From Clostridium massiliamazoniense (lineage in GTDB: Bacteria > Bacillota > Clostridia > Clostridiales > Clostridiaceae), in contig NZ_LN879468.1 in the NCBI RefSeq assembly GCF_001403635.1, positions 620,001-684,000 on the forward strand: a stretch of 64,000 bases of DNA. Direction: 5' to 3'. The stretch's first letter is position 1. Each line of letters starts with the position of its first letter. Positions 32,555-43,494 of this stretch are shown piece after piece. The position numbers and the translations under genes are program-made. The notes beneath the pieces were generated by a model that saw nothing but the letters and a program-made list of their open reading frames with translations, ran no database searches and was not told the origin of the DNA.

Positions 32555-34867
32555 TTAAACTAAGACGTTACTCAAAACCTCTTCTACATTTTCTACTGCT
32601 ATAACTTTAATACTTTCAAGTATTTTTTTGGGTATATCTTTTAAATCTTTTTCATTTTTCTTTGGTATTATAACTGTATCTATTCCAACTCTAGATGCTG
32701 CTAATATCTTTTCTTTTAATCCACCTATAGGAAGAACATTACCTCTCAATGTCACTTCTCCTGTCATTGCTACATTTTGCTTTACAGCTTTATTGCTTAA
32801 CAATGATACTAAAGCTGTTACCATTGTTATTCCTGCTGATGGTCCATCTTTAGGCACAGCCCCTTCTGGAACATGTATATGAATATCCTTATTTTTATAA
32901 AATTCTTTTTCTTTGATTTTATATTTTTCTGAATTTGCCCTTACATGTGAATAGGCAGCCTTTGCAGATTCTTTCATTACATCTCCTAAGTTTCCAGTTA
33001 AGTCTAATTTACCTGTTCCATCCATAAGTAATGCTTCTATGGTTAAAGTATCTCCACCATAGGCAGTCCATGCCATTCCATTGACTAAACCAACCTTTTC
33101 ACCATTACTTATATCATCAAAAGTATATAATCTATCACCTAAAAACATTTCTATAGATTTTTTGGTTATTTGTATATGTTTTTTATTTTTTTCTACCATA
33201 TCTTTTATTGATTTTCTTATAACTTTTATTATAACTCTATTTAACTGTCTAACTCCAGATTCTCTAGTGTAATAATTTATTATTTCATCTAAAGCATTAT
33301 CTGATATTTTTATACTTTCTTTTATAGCACCATAGTCATTTAAAGCCTTAGGAACTAAATGCTCCTTAGCTATATACTTCTTCTCTTCATAAGTATATCC
33401 AGATAATTGTAAAATACTCATTCTATCTAGCAAAGGTCTAGGAATATTTTCTAAACTATTTGCTGTAGTTATAATTAAAGCATCTGATAAATCTAATGGT
33501 ATCTCTAAATAATGGTCTCTAAAATTTTCATTTTGTTCTTTATCTAGTACTTCTAATAAAGCTGAATAGTGATCTCCTTGATACTTCATTCCTATTTTAT
33601 CTATTTCATCTAATAAAAGAACAGGATTCATTGTTTTTGCTTTTTTAATAGCTGTAACTATTCTTCCTGGCATAGCACCTACATAGGTTTTTCTATGTCC
33701 TCTTATCTCAGCTTCATCACTTATTCCCCCTAAGGATATTCTTTCAAAGTTTCTTCCTAAACTTTCAGCTATACTTTTTGCTATTGAAGTTTTTCCTACT
33801 CCTGGAGGACCAACTAAACATAAGACTGGAAGTTTTAATTGCTCATTAAAACTTTTTACTGAAAGATACTCTAAAACCTCTTCTTTTATTTTATTTAACC
33901 CGTAATGAGCCTTATCTAATATTTCTCTACTATTTTTTATATCTAAATTGTCTTTACTATATTGGCCCCAAGGAATTTCTAAAACTTCCTCTATGTAATT
34001 CTGAATCACAGATTTTTCTTGAGGTCCTAAATTATCATTATCTATTTTTTCTATTTCTGAATAAAGTTTTTCTTTTATATCCTTATTTACCTTTAATTTT
34101 TTAACCTTATTTCTTAAGTCTTTAACTAATTTATCATCAGTATCACCTAATTCTTTTTTTATAATATTTAGTTGTTCTCTTAAGTAATACTGCTTTTGAT
34201 TTTTTTCAACACTTTTACTTAACTTATTTTTTAAGTTTTTTTCTATGCTTATTATATCAATTTCTTTATTTATTAACTTTATTAATAATTCTATTCTCTC
34301 TTTTAAATCAATTAATTCTAATATGTTTTTTTTATCATTATTATCTAGAACTACATAGGCACATATTACATCAACTAATTCATGACCACTCTCTATATCC
34401 TCAACTTTATTATTTATTGATTTATCTTCAATCTTAGCTTTTATAATAAACTCATTAAATTTATCTAATAATTCTTCCTTTAATACTTTTACTTCTAAAT
34501 CTATTTTTTTATCATCTTTTAAGGTTACTGCACTTCCACTTATTAATTCTTCTGTTATTTCTATGCTCTCTAATCTTCCCCTAGATATTCCCTCAACTAA
34601 AACTCTCATAGTTCCATTATTAAAATTAACTATTTGTTTTATATTACATAATGTACCTACTTTTAATAAATCCTCTTTTGAACATACTTCAGAAAGCTTG
34701 TCCTCTTTTTGTGGCACAATAAATATATCTAAATTATTATCTATTGCATACTTAACAGCATTCACTGATTTTTTTCTTCCAACATCAAAATATGTAACCA
34801 TATTTGGAAATATTGTTGTTCCTCTAAGGGCTATTATCGGAAGCACCCTTTTTTCCACTTCTTTCAT
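32555..34867 (-). CDS. lon: ATP-dependent protease La
   Basis: The 770-residue protein has the Lon N-terminal substrate domain ([18 protein letters not shown]), a helical linker, AAA+ domain with Walker [19 protein letters not shown] near residue 345 and Walker [12 protein letters not shown], and the serine protease domain with the catalytic Ser in [15 protein letters not shown] near residue 670 and Lys in [12 protein letters not shown]. It degrades misfolded and regulatory proteins in the cytosol. Start ATG 34867. Confidence 0.97.
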   Translation of the reverse strand: MKEVEKRVLPIIALRGTTIFPNMVTYFDVGRKKSVNAVKYAIDNNLDIFIVPQKEDKLSEVCSKEDLLKVGTLCNIKQIVNFNNGTMRVLVEGISRGRLESIEITEELISGSAVTLKDDKKIDLEVKVLKEELLDKFNEFIIKAKIEDKSINNKVEDIESGHELVDVICAYVVLDNNDKKNILELIDLKERIELLIKLINKEIDIISIEKNLKNKLSKSVEKNQKQYYLREQLNIIKKELGDTDDKLVKDLRNKVKKLKVNKDIKEKLYSEIEKIDNDNLGPQEKSVIQNYIEEVLEIPWGQYSKDNLDIKNSREILDKAHYGLNKIKEEVLEYLSVKSFNEQLKLPVLCLVGPPGVGKTSIAKSIAESLGRNFERISLGGISDEAEIRGHRKTYVGAMPGRIVTAIKKAKTMNPVLLLDEIDKIGMKYQGDHYSALLEVLDKEQNENFRDHYLEIPLDLSDALIITTANSLENIPRPLLDRMSILQLSGYTYEEKKYIAKEHLVPKALNDYGAIKESIKISDNALDEIINYYTRESGVRQLNRVIIKVIRKSIKDMVEKNKKHIQITKKSIEMFLGDRLYTFDDISNGEKVGLVNGMAWTAYGGDTLTIEALLMDGTGKLDLTGNLGDVMKESAKAAYSHVRANSEKYKIKEKEFYKNKDIHIHVPEGAVPKDGPSAGITMVTALVSLLSNKAVKQNVAMTGEVTLRGNVLPIGGLKEKILAASRVGIDTVIIPKKNEKDLKDIPKKILESIKVIAVENVEEVLSNVLV

Positions 34868-35183
34868 AAAATTCCCTCCACACTATTTTTTAGTCTTCTA
34901 AAGTATACACATATTACACTAAATTTTCAACTTCAGCTTTAATTAATACTATTACTATAGATATATAAAAATACAAGAATCAGCATTAAAATCTAAGCAA
35001 TAACTAAAATTTATCCTTAAAATAAATCTTCAGTTTAATTCACTCAAACTTCTAGCTGATTCTTATAATAAATATTCAACTATTTCTTTACTTAATTTAA
35101 GTAAAGAATTTTTTATAAATATTAAAAATTACATTGATTCTAGATTAATTCAATTAAAATTATCATTGAATCACCATACTTCA
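34868..35183. other. Intergenic region between clpX and lon
   Basis: About 316 bases with no gene. AAGAATCAGC (34976-34985) is the exact reverse complement of GCTGATTCTT (35054-35063). On the minus strand the distal arm is followed by GTATTTTTATA, so this long hairpin may terminate clpX transcripts. The enclosed 68 bases hold a smaller AGTTT/AAACT hairpin. Confidence 0.55.
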
Positions 35184-36452
35184 TTATGCAGTTTCTATTG
35201 TTCCATCTTCTTTTTCTACCGAACCATTAACTAATTCTAATTCTGGAGCTTTTTTATTTTTTATTGTTTCTTCAGTTATTTTAACTTTAACAATATCATC
35301 TCTTGAAGGAATATCAAACATTATATCAGTCATAACTTCTTCAATAATAGCTCTTAATCCTCTAGCACCAGTATTTCTTTTTATAGCTTCATCTCCAATA
35401 GCCTTTAATGCTTCGTCAGTAAATTCTAATTTTACATTATCCATTTCGAATAACTTAGCATATTGTTTTACTAAAGCATTTTTAGGTTCTTTTAAGATTT
35501 TTATAAGCGCTTCATTATCTAAAGATTCTAATGTTACTATTATTGGTAATCTACCAACAAATTCAGGTATTAAACCAAACTTAAGTAAGTCTCCTGGCAT
35601 TAGATTCTTTAATAATTGTCCTATATTTTTTTCTTTCTTTGATTGTATTTCTGCTCCAAATCCCATAGAACTTTTTCTAGTTCTACTTTCTATTATTTTA
35701 TCTATACCATCAAAAGCTCCTCCACAAATAAATAACACATTTGATGTATTTATTTGTATTAATTCTTGATGTGGATGCTTTCTTCCACCTTGAGGAGGTA
35801 CTGAAGCAACTGTTCCTTCAAGTATTTTTAATAATGCTTGTTGAACACCTTCTCCTGAAACATCTCTTGTTATAGATGGATTCTCTGATTTTCTAGCTAC
35901 TTTATCTATTTCATCTATATAGATTATTCCTTTTTCAGCTCTTTCAACATCATAGTCTGCGTTTTGTATTAATTTTAAAAGTATATTTTCAACGTCTTCT
36001 CCAACATATCCAGCTTCAGTTAAAGTAGTAGCATCTGCTATAGCAAATGGTACATTTAAAAGTTTAGCTAATGTTTGAGCTAATAATGTTTTCCCTGATC
36101 CAGTTGGACCTAATAATAAAATATTACTCTTTTGAAGCTCAACATCATCTGATGCTATATTAGCATTTATTCTTTTATAATGATTATATACTGCTACAGC
36201 TAAAGATTTTTTAGCACTTTCTTGACCAACAACATATTGATCTAAGTGTTTTTTTATTTCCGCTGGTTTAGGCAAATCAGTGTTTTCTACTTGTACTTTT
36301 CCCTCAAATTCATCCTCGATTATTTCTGAGCATAATTCTATACATTCATCACAAATATAAACACCAGGTCCTGCTATAAGTCTTTTAACTTGTTCTTGAT
36401 TTTTACCACAAAAAGAACATTTTAGTTGCTTCTTTTCTTCGAATTTTGCCAT
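35184..36452 (-). CDS. clpX: ClpX, ATPase subunit of ClpXP
   Basis: The 422-residue AAA+ unfoldase has an N-terminal zinc domain with CSFCGK and CDECIELC, then [25 protein letters not shown], Walker [18 protein letters not shown] near residue 115, Walker [14 protein letters not shown], the GFGAEIQ pore-loop area and the [10 protein letters not shown] arm with the ClpP-contacting loop nearby. It delivers unfolded substrates to ClpP. It lies 29 bases after clpP, the usual pair. Start ATG 36452 with GAGGTGG. Confidence 0.97.
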   Translation of the reverse strand: MAKFEEKKQLKCSFCGKNQEQVKRLIAGPGVYICDECIELCSEIIEDEFEGKVQVENTDLPKPAEIKKHLDQYVVGQESAKKSLAVAVYNHYKRINANIASDDVELQKSNILLLGPTGSGKTLLAQTLAKLLNVPFAIADATTLTEAGYVGEDVENILLKLIQNADYDVERAEKGIIYIDEIDKVARKSENPSITRDVSGEGVQQALLKILEGTVASVPPQGGRKHPHQELIQINTSNVLFICGGAFDGIDKIIESRTRKSSMGFGAEIQSKKEKNIGQLLKNLMPGDLLKFGLIPEFVGRLPIIVTLESLDNEALIKILKEPKNALVKQYAKLFEMDNVKLEFTDEALKAIGDEAIKRNTGARGLRAIIEEVMTDIMFDIPSRDDIVKVKITEETIKNKKAPELELVNGSVEKEDGTIETA

Positions 36453-36481
36453 TTTTCCACCTCAACCTTCAAGTTATATAA

Positions 36482-37078
36482 TTATTCTGTTACTTCATTT
36501 TTCTTAATTACTTTATCAACTAACCCATACTCTGCAGCTTCTGCAGCTTCCATGAAGTAATCTCTCTCAACATCAACTTTTATTTTTTCTAAACTTTGCC
36601 CTGTATTATCACTTAAAATTTTATTTAAGTTATCTTTAATTTTTAATATTCTCTTTGCGTGAATATCTATATCAGTAGCTTGCCCTTGGAATCCTCCTAG
36701 TGGTTGGTGTATCATAATTTCACTATTTGGTAGTGCATATCTTTTCCCTTTTGCTCCTGAAGATAATAAAAATGCTCCCATTGAAGCTGCCATACCTATA
36801 CATATTGTTGATACATCTGGTTTAATATATTGCATTGTATCATAAATCGCCATACCTGAAGTTATTGAACCTCCTGGTGAATTTATGTAAAGATATATAT
36901 CTTTATCAGGATCCTCACTTTCTAAATATAACAATTGTGAAACTATTAGATTTGAAGTAACATCATTTACTTCACCACTTAACATTATTATTCTATCTTT
37001 TAATAGCCTTGAAAAAATATCATAACTTCTTTCGCCTCTACTAGTTTGTTCTACAACCATTGGGACTAAATTACTCAT
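36482..37078 (-). CDS. clpP: ClpP protease subunit
   Basis: A 198-residue serine protease with the catalytic triad in [19 protein letters not shown] (Ser), [19 protein letters not shown] (His), and an Asp in [12 protein letters not shown]. It forms the tetradecameric chamber used with ClpX here. [25 protein letters not shown] is the standard N-terminus. Start ATG 37078 with AAAGGAGG. Confidence 0.98.
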   Translation of the reverse strand: MSNLVPMVVEQTSRGERSYDIFSRLLKDRIIMLSGEVNDVTSNLIVSQLLYLESEDPDKDIYLYINSPGGSITSGMAIYDTMQYIKPDVSTICIGMAASMGAFLLSSGAKGKRYALPNSEIMIHQPLGGFQGQATDIDIHAKRILKIKDNLNKILSDNTGQSLEKIKVDVERDYFMEAAEAAEYGLVDKVIKKNEVTE

Positions 37079-37202
37079 AATTTTTCCTCCTTTTAGATTT
37101 ATAATTTAACTTATAACTATAATATTGCCATCTATTCAATAATATAATACTTTCTACAATTTAATTATATAAAACTTTTTATCATTTGTTAATCAAATTA
37201 TT

Positions 37203-37240
37203 AAAATAATTGCCAGAAAAAATATTCTGGCAATTATTTT
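37203..37240 (-). terminator. Terminator after tig
   Basis: AATTGCCAGAA pairs with TTCTGGCAATT across about eight bases; on the minus strand ATTTTAATAATTTG follows. Confidence 0.75.
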
Positions 37241-37266
37241 GGAAAATTATATAATATTTAAGTAAA

Positions 37267-38556
37267 TTATTTTTCTATTTTAGCTTCTTTAACTAACATA
37301 TCAACAGTTTTATTTCTGATAATATCAGCTTTTAATGCTCTTTCTTGTGTAGCTATTAACATTTCAGCTATTTTTTCTGATTCTGCTCCGTACATTTTAG
37401 CTACTTCATTAGCTCTTTCTTTAACTTCTTCTTCAGTAGCATCTATTTTTTCTACATTTGTGATTTCTGATAATACTAAGTCAGTTTTAACTTTTCTTTC
37501 AGCATTTTCTTTCATGTATGATCTCATTTGCTCTTCAGTTTGACCTGTTAATTGGAAGTATTGAGCTAATCCAATTCCTTGGTATGATAATCTTTGTTCT
37601 AAATCTTTAACCATGTTAGTAGTTTCGTTTTCTATCATAACTTCTGGTATTTCTATTGTTGCATTATCAACAACAACATTTACTACAGCTTCTTTTAATT
37701 CTGCTTCAGCTCTTTCTTTGCTTACTTCTTCAGCTTTTTTAGTTAAATCAGCTTTTAATTCTGCTATAGTATCAAATTCTGAAACTTCTGTTGCAAATTC
37801 ATCATCTAATTCTGGTAATTCTTTTACTTTTATGTCTTTAACAGTTACTTCGAATTTAGCTTCTTTACCGTTTAATTCTTCTTTTCCGTATTGCTCTGGG
37901 AATGTTACTATAACATCTTTCTTTTCTCCAGCAGCTAATCCTATTAATTGATCTTCAAAGTTGCCTATGAAAGTACCTGATCCGATTTCTAATTGATAAT
38001 CTGTTCCTTCTCCACCTTCAAAAGCTACATCGTCAATAAATCCTTTAAAATCTATTACAGCGATATCTCCTTTTTCAACTTTTCCATCAACTTTACTTTC
38101 GATTCTTGCATTTTTTTCTTGCATATCTTTTAATTGTTTTTCTATTTCTTCTTCTTTTACTTCAGCACTTACTTCTTTAACTGAAACGCCTTTGTAATCA
38201 CCTAATTTAACTTCTGGCATTACTGTTATTTTAGCTTTGTATATTAAGTCTTTTCCTTCACCAACTTCAACTATGTCAACCTCTGGTAAAGAAACTGGAT
38301 TAACATCTTTTTCATCTAAAGCTTTTTCATAAGTTTCTCTTATACAAATGTCTATAGCATCGTTATATAAAACTTCAGCTCCATATTGCTTTTTAACTAT
38401 AGCCATTGGAACTTTACCTTTTCTAAATCCTGGCACATTAAATCTATGTGCATTTTTTTTGAATGCTTTATCTAAAGCTTCTTTGAATTGTTTAGCCTCA
38501 ACTTTTACTTCTAATTCTACTACGTTTGTTTCTATTTGTTGAACTTTAACTTCCAT
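37267..38556 (-). CDS. tig: Trigger factor
   Basis: The 429-residue chaperone has the ribosome-binding domain with FRKGKVP signature ([21 protein letters not shown]) near residue 42, an FKBP-type prolyl isomerase domain ([22 protein letters not shown], about residues 160-245), and a helical C-terminal chaperone domain. It binds nascent chains at the ribosome exit tunnel. It lies upstream of clpP and clpX but with its own terminator between. Confidence 0.97.
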   Translation of the reverse strand: MEVKVQQIETNVVELEVKVEAKQFKEALDKAFKKNAHRFNVPGFRKGKVPMAIVKKQYGAEVLYNDAIDICIRETYEKALDEKDVNPVSLPEVDIVEVGEGKDLIYKAKITVMPEVKLGDYKGVSVKEVSAEVKEEEIEKQLKDMQEKNARIESKVDGKVEKGDIAVIDFKGFIDDVAFEGGEGTDYQLEIGSGTFIGNFEDQLIGLAAGEKKDVIVTFPEQYGKEELNGKEAKFEVTVKDIKVKELPELDDEFATEVSEFDTIAELKADLTKKAEEVSKERAEAELKEAVVNVVVDNATIEIPEVMIENETTNMVKDLEQRLSYQGIGLAQYFQLTGQTEEQMRSYMKENAERKVKTDLVLSEITNVEKIDATEEEVKERANEVAKMYGAESEKIAEMLIATQERALKADIIRNKTVDMLVKEAKIEK

Positions 38557-38993
38557 TATTATATTCCTCCTAAATTAAAAGCTCTATTATTTTCATCTTT
38601 TATTAAAATCATTTAATAACTTAGATATTATAACATATTATGTCTTTTTTTTTCAAATATTTATTTATAAAATCCTTACATTTAATAAATATATTTTACT
38701 TAATTAATAGCTTTATAAATATTATGATATTATTCCTTCTAATTATTTAATCTTTCCTAATTAAAGCTTAAATAATTATTTGATTATATAGAAATACTAT
38801 GTTATGATTAACTTTGTGTAAAAAATAAAATTTATTATAAGATTCGAATTTTAATTGAAGTTATCTATAAGCAAAAATTATTTCCATATTGTAAAGAAAT
38901 TTTTTTAATATTTTTAGCTAAAAGATAAATTTAAATGAAATATAAAACTAATCTAATTATAAAACTAATCTATTAAAAGAAAGAGGATAAAGA
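38557..38993. other. Intergenic region between divergent tig and DEAD-box helicase genes
   Basis: 437 bases, about 80% A/T or more, without a gene. It contains the tig promoter and, directly before the helicase ribosome binding site, a 15-base direct repeat TATAAAACTAATCTA at 38941-38955 and 38958-38972. The helicase transcript may have a long leader, as is common for cold-inducible helicases; that is inference. Confidence 0.5.
38627..38656 (-). promoter_or_regulatory. Probable promoter of tig
   Basis: Minus strand TTGAAA (38651-38656), 18-base spacer, TATAAT (38627-38632), about 70 bases before the start codon. Confidence 0.5.
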
Positions 38994-40625
38994 ATGAAAA
39001 ATATTAAATTTGAAGATTTAGGCTTAAAAGAAAGCCTACTTAGGTCTATAAAGGATATAGGATTTGAAGAAGCATCTCAAATCCAAGCAGAAAGCTTACC
39101 TATTACTATTCAAGGCTATGACATCATTGGTCAGGCCCAAACTGGAACTGGAAAAACTGCTGCCTTTGGTTGTGCAATAATTAATAATATGGATACAACA
39201 AAAAGAAGTAAATTTCCTAAAGCTCTTATATTAGCCCCAACTAGAGAATTAGCTATTCAAGTAAATGATGAACTTGTTAAATTATCTAAATATGATAAAC
39301 TTAATATCTTACCAATCTATGGAGGTCAGCCAATAGATAGACAAATAAGATCACTTAAACAAGGTGTTGATATTGTTGTTGGTACTCCTGGAAGAATCCT
39401 TGATCATATCAGAAGAAAAAGTTTAGTATTAAGCGGAATAGACTTTTTAATTCTTGATGAAGCTGACGAAATGCTTAATATGGGATTCATAGATGATCTT
39501 GAAGAAATAGTTAAATCATTAAAACCAGAAAGACAAACTCTTCTATTCTCAGCAACTATGCCTGCTCAAATAAAAAAACTAGCTAAAAATTATATGAAAC
39601 CTGATACTCAACATATAGTTATAAAGAAGAATTCTTTAACAGTTTCTAAAATTGCTCAATTTTATTTTGAAATAAAACATAGAGATAGATTTGAAACACT
39701 TTGTAGAGTAATAGATTTAGATGAGCCTAATGCTGCTATTATATTCTGTAAAACTAAAAAAGGTGTTGATGAAGTTGTTGAATCAATGCAAGCTAGAGGT
39801 TATGTTGTAGAAGGAATGCACGGAGACATGACTCAAAAGCATAGATCATTAACATTAAAGAAATTTAAAGAAGGTAATCTTGACTTCTTAGTTGCTACTG
39901 ATGTTGCTGCTAGAGGTATTGATGTTGAAGGTGTTACTCATGTTATCAACTATGATTTACCACAAGATATTGAAAGTTATGTTCATAGAATAGGTAGAAC
40001 TGGTAGAGCTAATAGAGAAGGAATTGCTTATTCCCTTGTTACACCTAAAGAATATATATTCTTAAAACAAATCCAAAAGCATACAAAAAGTGTTATACAT
40101 AGAAAAAACATTCCTACTGCTGATGAAATATTTGAAACTAAATTTAAAAACATAGTAACAGATGTTAGAAAAACTATTAATGAAGAAGATTTTTCAAAAT
40201 TCATTCCTGTTGCAACAGAGCTTGATGAAGAATTCAGCTTAGTAGATGTTGCTGCAGCACTTATGAAAATGTTATTTGATAAGAACTCAACTTTCGATTA
40301 TACTACAAATGAAATAGAAAGCCCTAAATTTGATAAATCTGAAAGAAGTTCTAGAAAATCAGGAAGATTTGAAACATCATCATCTGAAACTAGATTATTT
40401 ATATCTGTTGGTAAAAGAGATGGTTTAGGTCCTAAAACCTTAATAGACTTCCTTAGAACAAAGGCTAATGTAAGTCCTTCAAAAATAGGAAACATAGATT
40501 TAATGGAAAACTTCTGTTTTGTAAATGTAGATAATAAATCAGTAGATGCTATTCTTAAAAATTGTATCGGAAGTAAACTTAACAAAAGAAAAGTTAATAT
40601 AGAAATAGCTAAAAAAAGAAAATAA
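38994..40625 (+). CDS. DEAD-box RNA helicase with DbpA-type RNA-binding domain
   Basis: The 543-residue protein carries the Q motif (GFEEASQIQAESLP), motif I AQTGTGKTAAFG, PTRELAIQV, GTPGRILDHI, II DEADEML, III SATMP, IV-VI with ATDVAARGIDVEGVTHVINYDLP and HRIGRTGRA. The C-terminal 75 residues (TRLFISVGKRDGLGPKTLIDFL, GNIDLMENFCFVNVD) match the DbpA RNA-binding domain, which in E. coli DbpA and B. subtilis YxiN recognises 23S rRNA. The role is likely ribosome assembly or RNA decay at low temperature. Start ATG 38994 with AGAGGAT. Confidence 0.92.
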   Translation: MKNIKFEDLGLKESLLRSIKDIGFEEASQIQAESLPITIQGYDIIGQAQTGTGKTAAFGCAIINNMDTTKRSKFPKALILAPTRELAIQVNDELVKLSKYDKLNILPIYGGQPIDRQIRSLKQGVDIVVGTPGRILDHIRRKSLVLSGIDFLILDEADEMLNMGFIDDLEEIVKSLKPERQTLLFSATMPAQIKKLAKNYMKPDTQHIVIKKNSLTVSKIAQFYFEIKHRDRFETLCRVIDLDEPNAAIIFCKTKKGVDEVVESMQARGYVVEGMHGDMTQKHRSLTLKKFKEGNLDFLVATDVAARGIDVEGVTHVINYDLPQDIESYVHRIGRTGRANREGIAYSLVTPKEYIFLKQIQKHTKSVIHRKNIPTADEIFETKFKNIVTDVRKTINEEDFSKFIPVATELDEEFSLVDVAAALMKMLFDKNSTFDYTTNEIESPKFDKSERSSRKSGRFETSSSETRLFISVGKRDGLGPKTLIDFLRTKANVSPSKIGNIDLMENFCFVNVDNKSVDAILKNCIGSKLNKRKVNIEIAKKRK

Positions 40626-40668
40626 AATAGAAACTAGAGGGTAGCCTCTAGTTTCTATTTTTTTATTT
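40624..40668. terminator. Bidirectional terminator (helicase / small Cys-tail protein)
   Basis: AATAGAAACTAGAGG-GTAG-CCTCTAGTTTCTATT with A and T flanks; the right arm overlaps the end of the small leftward gene. Confidence 0.92.
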
Positions 40669-40840
40669 CAATTGTAGATTTTTTAGAACATTTTCCTGAA
40701 CTTTTACAGCAGCTCCCACCTACACTTTTATATTTTTCCATTAAATTCAAATCTATTAAATCTTCTTCTGATAGAACAACTACATTAACATCATAATCTT
40801 CATAGTCATAACTATCTTTTAATAAAGTTTTTTCTCTCAT
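40655..40840 (-). CDS. Small unknown protein with Cys/Lys/Ser tail
   Basis: A 61-residue protein with ATG 40838-40840 behind TAGGAGAG. The first 40 residues are acidic (YDYEDYDVNVVVLSEEDLIDLNLMEKY); the tail reads GGSCCKSSGKCSKKSTIEIKK with three Cys. There is no membrane segment. The proper ribosome binding site and its own share of a terminator support a real gene. I do not recognise the family. The CCKSSGKC cluster could bind metal, but this is only a suggestion. Confidence 0.6.
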   Translation of the reverse strand: MREKTLLKDSYDYEDYDVNVVVLSEEDLIDLNLMEKYKSVGGSCCKSSGKCSKKSTIEIKK

Positions 40841-41000
40841 ATATTTACTCTCCTATTTAAATACAATAATTTAAAACTAGAATAATTAACAAAATACTAG
40901 TTTAATTAAATCTTATAAGATATTATAATAATAACATAATAATATTTTTTAATCACTAAAAATCTTATTTATATTTACACTTAATTAAGGAGGACTTAAT

Positions 41001-41708
41001 ATGAGCATTCATATCGAAGCAAAACAAGGACAAATCGCTGACACTGTTATACTACCTGGAGATCCATTAAGAGCTAAATTTATAGCTGATACATTTCTAG
41101 AAGATGTAATTTGCTATAATAACGTAAGAGGAATGCTTGGATTCACCGGAACCTACAAAGGAAAAAGAATATCTGTTCAAGGTACAGGAATGGGTATACC
41201 TTCAATTTCTATATATGTTAATGAACTTATAACTGAATATGGAGTAAAAAACCTTATGAGAGTTGGTACAGCAGGTGGAGTTCAAGAAAAAGTAAAAGTA
41301 AGGGATATCGTTTTAGCTATGTCAGCTCATACTGATTCTGCTATAAATAAAATAAGATTCAATGGACAAGATTTTGCTCCAACTGCATCCTTTGATTTAC
41401 TAAAAATTGCTTATGATACTTCAATAAATAAAGGAATAACTCCTCATGTTGGTACTGTATTGACTTCTGATACTTTTTATAATGATGATCCTAATTCCTT
41501 TAAAAAATGGGCTAATTTTGGTGCTTTAGCTATTGAAATGGAAACTGCTGCATTATATACATTAGCAGCTAAATATTCCGTTAATGCTCTTACTCTATTA
41601 ACAATTAGTGACCATTTAATAAGCGGAGAGCTAACAAGCTCCGAAGAAAGACAAACAACTTTCACAGCAATGATGGAAATTGCTTTAGAAACAGCATTAA
41701 AACTTTAA
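41001..41708 (+). CDS. deoD: Purine nucleoside phosphorylase, DeoD type
   Basis: The 235-residue enzyme shows [18 protein letters not shown] (phosphate-binding Arg), [29 protein letters not shown], and MEIAL with [16 protein letters not shown] (catalytic Glu) and [10 protein letters not shown]. It splits purine (deoxy)nucleosides with phosphate to base and (deoxy)ribose-1-phosphate. The DeoD (hexameric) type is indicated by length and MGIPS. Start ATG 41001 with AAGGAGGAC. Single gene with a strong terminator. Confidence 0.95.
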   Translation: MSIHIEAKQGQIADTVILPGDPLRAKFIADTFLEDVICYNNVRGMLGFTGTYKGKRISVQGTGMGIPSISIYVNELITEYGVKNLMRVGTAGGVQEKVKVRDIVLAMSAHTDSAINKIRFNGQDFAPTASFDLLKIAYDTSINKGITPHVGTVLTSDTFYNDDPNSFKKWANFGALAIEMETAALYTLAAKYSVNALTLLTISDHLISGELTSSEERQTTFTAMMEIALETALKL

Positions 41709-41724
41709 GCTTAAGTTAAAACAA

Positions 41725-41772
41725 AAATGAGTATCTTTAAAGTGGAACCCCATTTTAAAGATACTCTCTTTC
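41725..41772. terminator. Bidirectional terminator (deoD / M23 peptidase)
   Basis: GAGTATCTTTAAA (41729-41741) pairs with TTTAAAGATACTC (41754-41766), loop GTGGAACCCCA-like; A and T flanks on the two sides. Confidence 0.88.
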
Positions 41773-41774
41773 TT

Positions 41775-43115
41775 TTATACATATTTTGTTGGATTTTGAT
41801 GTTGACCATTAATTCTAATTTCGAAATGTAAATGTGGTCCTGTACTATATCCTGTAGAACCTACTTGAGCTATTACTTGCCCTTGACTAACTTTTTGTCC
41901 TACGCTAACATTTAATTGGCTTGAATGAGCATATAATGTGCTTTGACCATTTCCATGATCAATTATTACCATCTTTCCATAGGCTGTATGCCATCCTGCA
42001 GTTGTTACAGTTCCTGATTTTGACGCCTTTATTGCCGATCCATAAGAAGCACCATAGTCAACCCCTGTATGGAAGCTTTGTTTTCCAGTTACCGGATGGA
42101 CTCTAGGCCCATATGGTGATGTTATTCCTCCACTTGCTGGTTTTATAAATCCTTGTGATGATGGAGCTGTTGCTCCTCCCTCATTTGAACTTGATCCACT
42201 TCCACTACCACTTGAACTACTTCCAGCATTATTAGAATTATTTTCAGTAGTATTTGATTTGCTTAAATTATTAAAATATGCTCTTAAATCTGCATTATCT
42301 TGATTATATTGTGCTATTTCTGTTTGTATAGCCTTTTCTTCGCTAGAAAGCTTATCATACTCGCTTTGTCTTTCTGATTCTATACTTGCTAATTTAGCTG
42401 CTTCTGTAGCATACACAGATTCTAATTCTTGAACTTTAGACTTAGCATTTTCTACTTCTGATTTTTTACTTTCTATTCCTTCTATATTCTTATTTAATTC
42501 GTTTTCTTTAGCTTTTAAGGAATTTTCCTTAGCTATTAAATCTTGTTTTGATTCTTCTACTTCCTTAATGAGTTTTTTATCAGTTTTAAGTATAGTTCCT
42601 ATATTACTTATGTTGCTTATTAAGTCTCCTAATCCTTTTGAGTCAATAAGCATATAAATCATTTTATCTCCTACATTATTCATGTAGCTATATCTAAGCC
42701 TTTCATCAAGAATATCTTGTTTCTTATCAATTTCTTCTTGCTTTTTACTTATTTCTAATTTGTTATCGTTTATTTTTACTTTAATTTCATCAACCTTTTT
42801 ATTTAATCCGTCTATTTCACCTTGTAAGCTGTTTATTTCATTTTCAAAACCTTTTATTTCTGTTCTTGTTTCAGTTAAAAGCTTATTTTGCTTATTTACT
42901 TGTTCTTGGATATCTTCTAACTTATTCTTTGCAGTAGATTTTTCTTCATTTACCTTATTTTTCTCTTTTTCAAGCTCTTCTATCTTTTTATTATTTTCTT
43001 CTATTTCACTATTTATTTCTTGCTGGGTTTTTGCAACAGCTAAAACACCATTTCCTACCATAGTTCCTGCTAAAGAGCAACACATAATAAGGGTTAGAAT
43101 TTTACCTTTTTTCAT
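41775..43115 (-). CDS. Secreted coiled-coil M23 peptidase (EnvC-like murein hydrolase)
   Basis: A signal peptide ends near residue 28 (AVAKTQ). Residues about 30-265 are coiled coil with strong Glu/Lys heptads (NKKIEELEKEKNKVNEEKS). A Ser/Gly/Asn linker follows (about 285-315), then the LytM/M23 domain: GPRVHPVTGKQSFHTGVDYGASYGS, KMVIIDHGNGQSTLYAHSS and GSTGYSTGPHLHFEIR, with the zinc-binding His and Asp residues and HLH all present, so the enzyme is probably active. It should cut peptidoglycan cross-bridges or activate other hydrolases during division or sporulation. Two adjacent ATG codons occur; the second (43113-43115) has better spacing from AAAGGGGG. Confidence 0.88.
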   Translation of the reverse strand: MKKGKILTLIMCCSLAGTMVGNGVLAVAKTQQEINSEIEENNKKIEELEKEKNKVNEEKSTAKNKLEDIQEQVNKQNKLLTETRTEIKGFENEINSLQGEIDGLNKKVDEIKVKINDNKLEISKKQEEIDKKQDILDERLRYSYMNNVGDKMIYMLIDSKGLGDLISNISNIGTILKTDKKLIKEVEESKQDLIAKENSLKAKENELNKNIEGIESKKSEVENAKSKVQELESVYATEAAKLASIESERQSEYDKLSSEEKAIQTEIAQYNQDNADLRAYFNNLSKSNTTENNSNNAGSSSSGSGSGSSSNEGGATAPSSQGFIKPASGGITSPYGPRVHPVTGKQSFHTGVDYGASYGSAIKASKSGTVTTAGWHTAYGKMVIIDHGNGQSTLYAHSSQLNVSVGQKVSQGQVIAQVGSTGYSTGPHLHFEIRINGQHQNPTKYV

Positions 43116-43309
43116 CATTATCCCCCTTTGAATGATTTATTCTCATATAATTATACTAAATCTTTATATTCTGCTGTATATTCTTTTTTCATTATTTCCC
43201 TTTTTTTAACTTCTAATTAATATTATTCATTATTTGTTCTTACTAATTAAGTATTTATTAGAAATTATATCATATTTTAGAAATTTTATTCAACGGATAA
43301 TTAAAACTT

Positions 43310-43425
43310 AATAAGAATGCTTAAATTTAAAATATCAATCCTGTTTATCTCTAGACTCATAGAAAATTGAAACATTACACTCAGATAAAACAGATATTGT
43401 ATAGATTAGTTATCAGATAAAAATT
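43310..43425. repeat. Copy of the dispersed intergenic repeat
   Basis: CCTGTTTATCTCTAGACTCA TAGAA, AACATTACA, and AGTTATCAGATAAAAATTT align with 52254-52312 and 45358-45420. The upstream hairpin module is decayed here. Confidence 0.6.
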
Positions 43426-43430
43426 TATAA

Positions 43431-43466
43431 AAAATCAGAGGTATTAATTTTCATGCCTCTGACTTA
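43431..43466 (-). terminator. Terminator after the TcaA-like gene
   Basis: GTCAGAGG pairs with CCTCTGAT on the minus strand, loop about 14 bases, followed by TTTTTTATAAATTTTT. Confidence 0.75.
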
Positions 43467-43494
43467 AAATTCTATTTTATGAATTTGTTTATAC

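Larger units (their letters stand above)
43119..43494. other. Intergenic region between M23 peptidase and TcaA-like genes
   Basis: 376 bases with a copy of the dispersed repeat (about 43310-43425) and the terminator of the TcaA-like gene. No gene seen. Confidence 0.55.
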
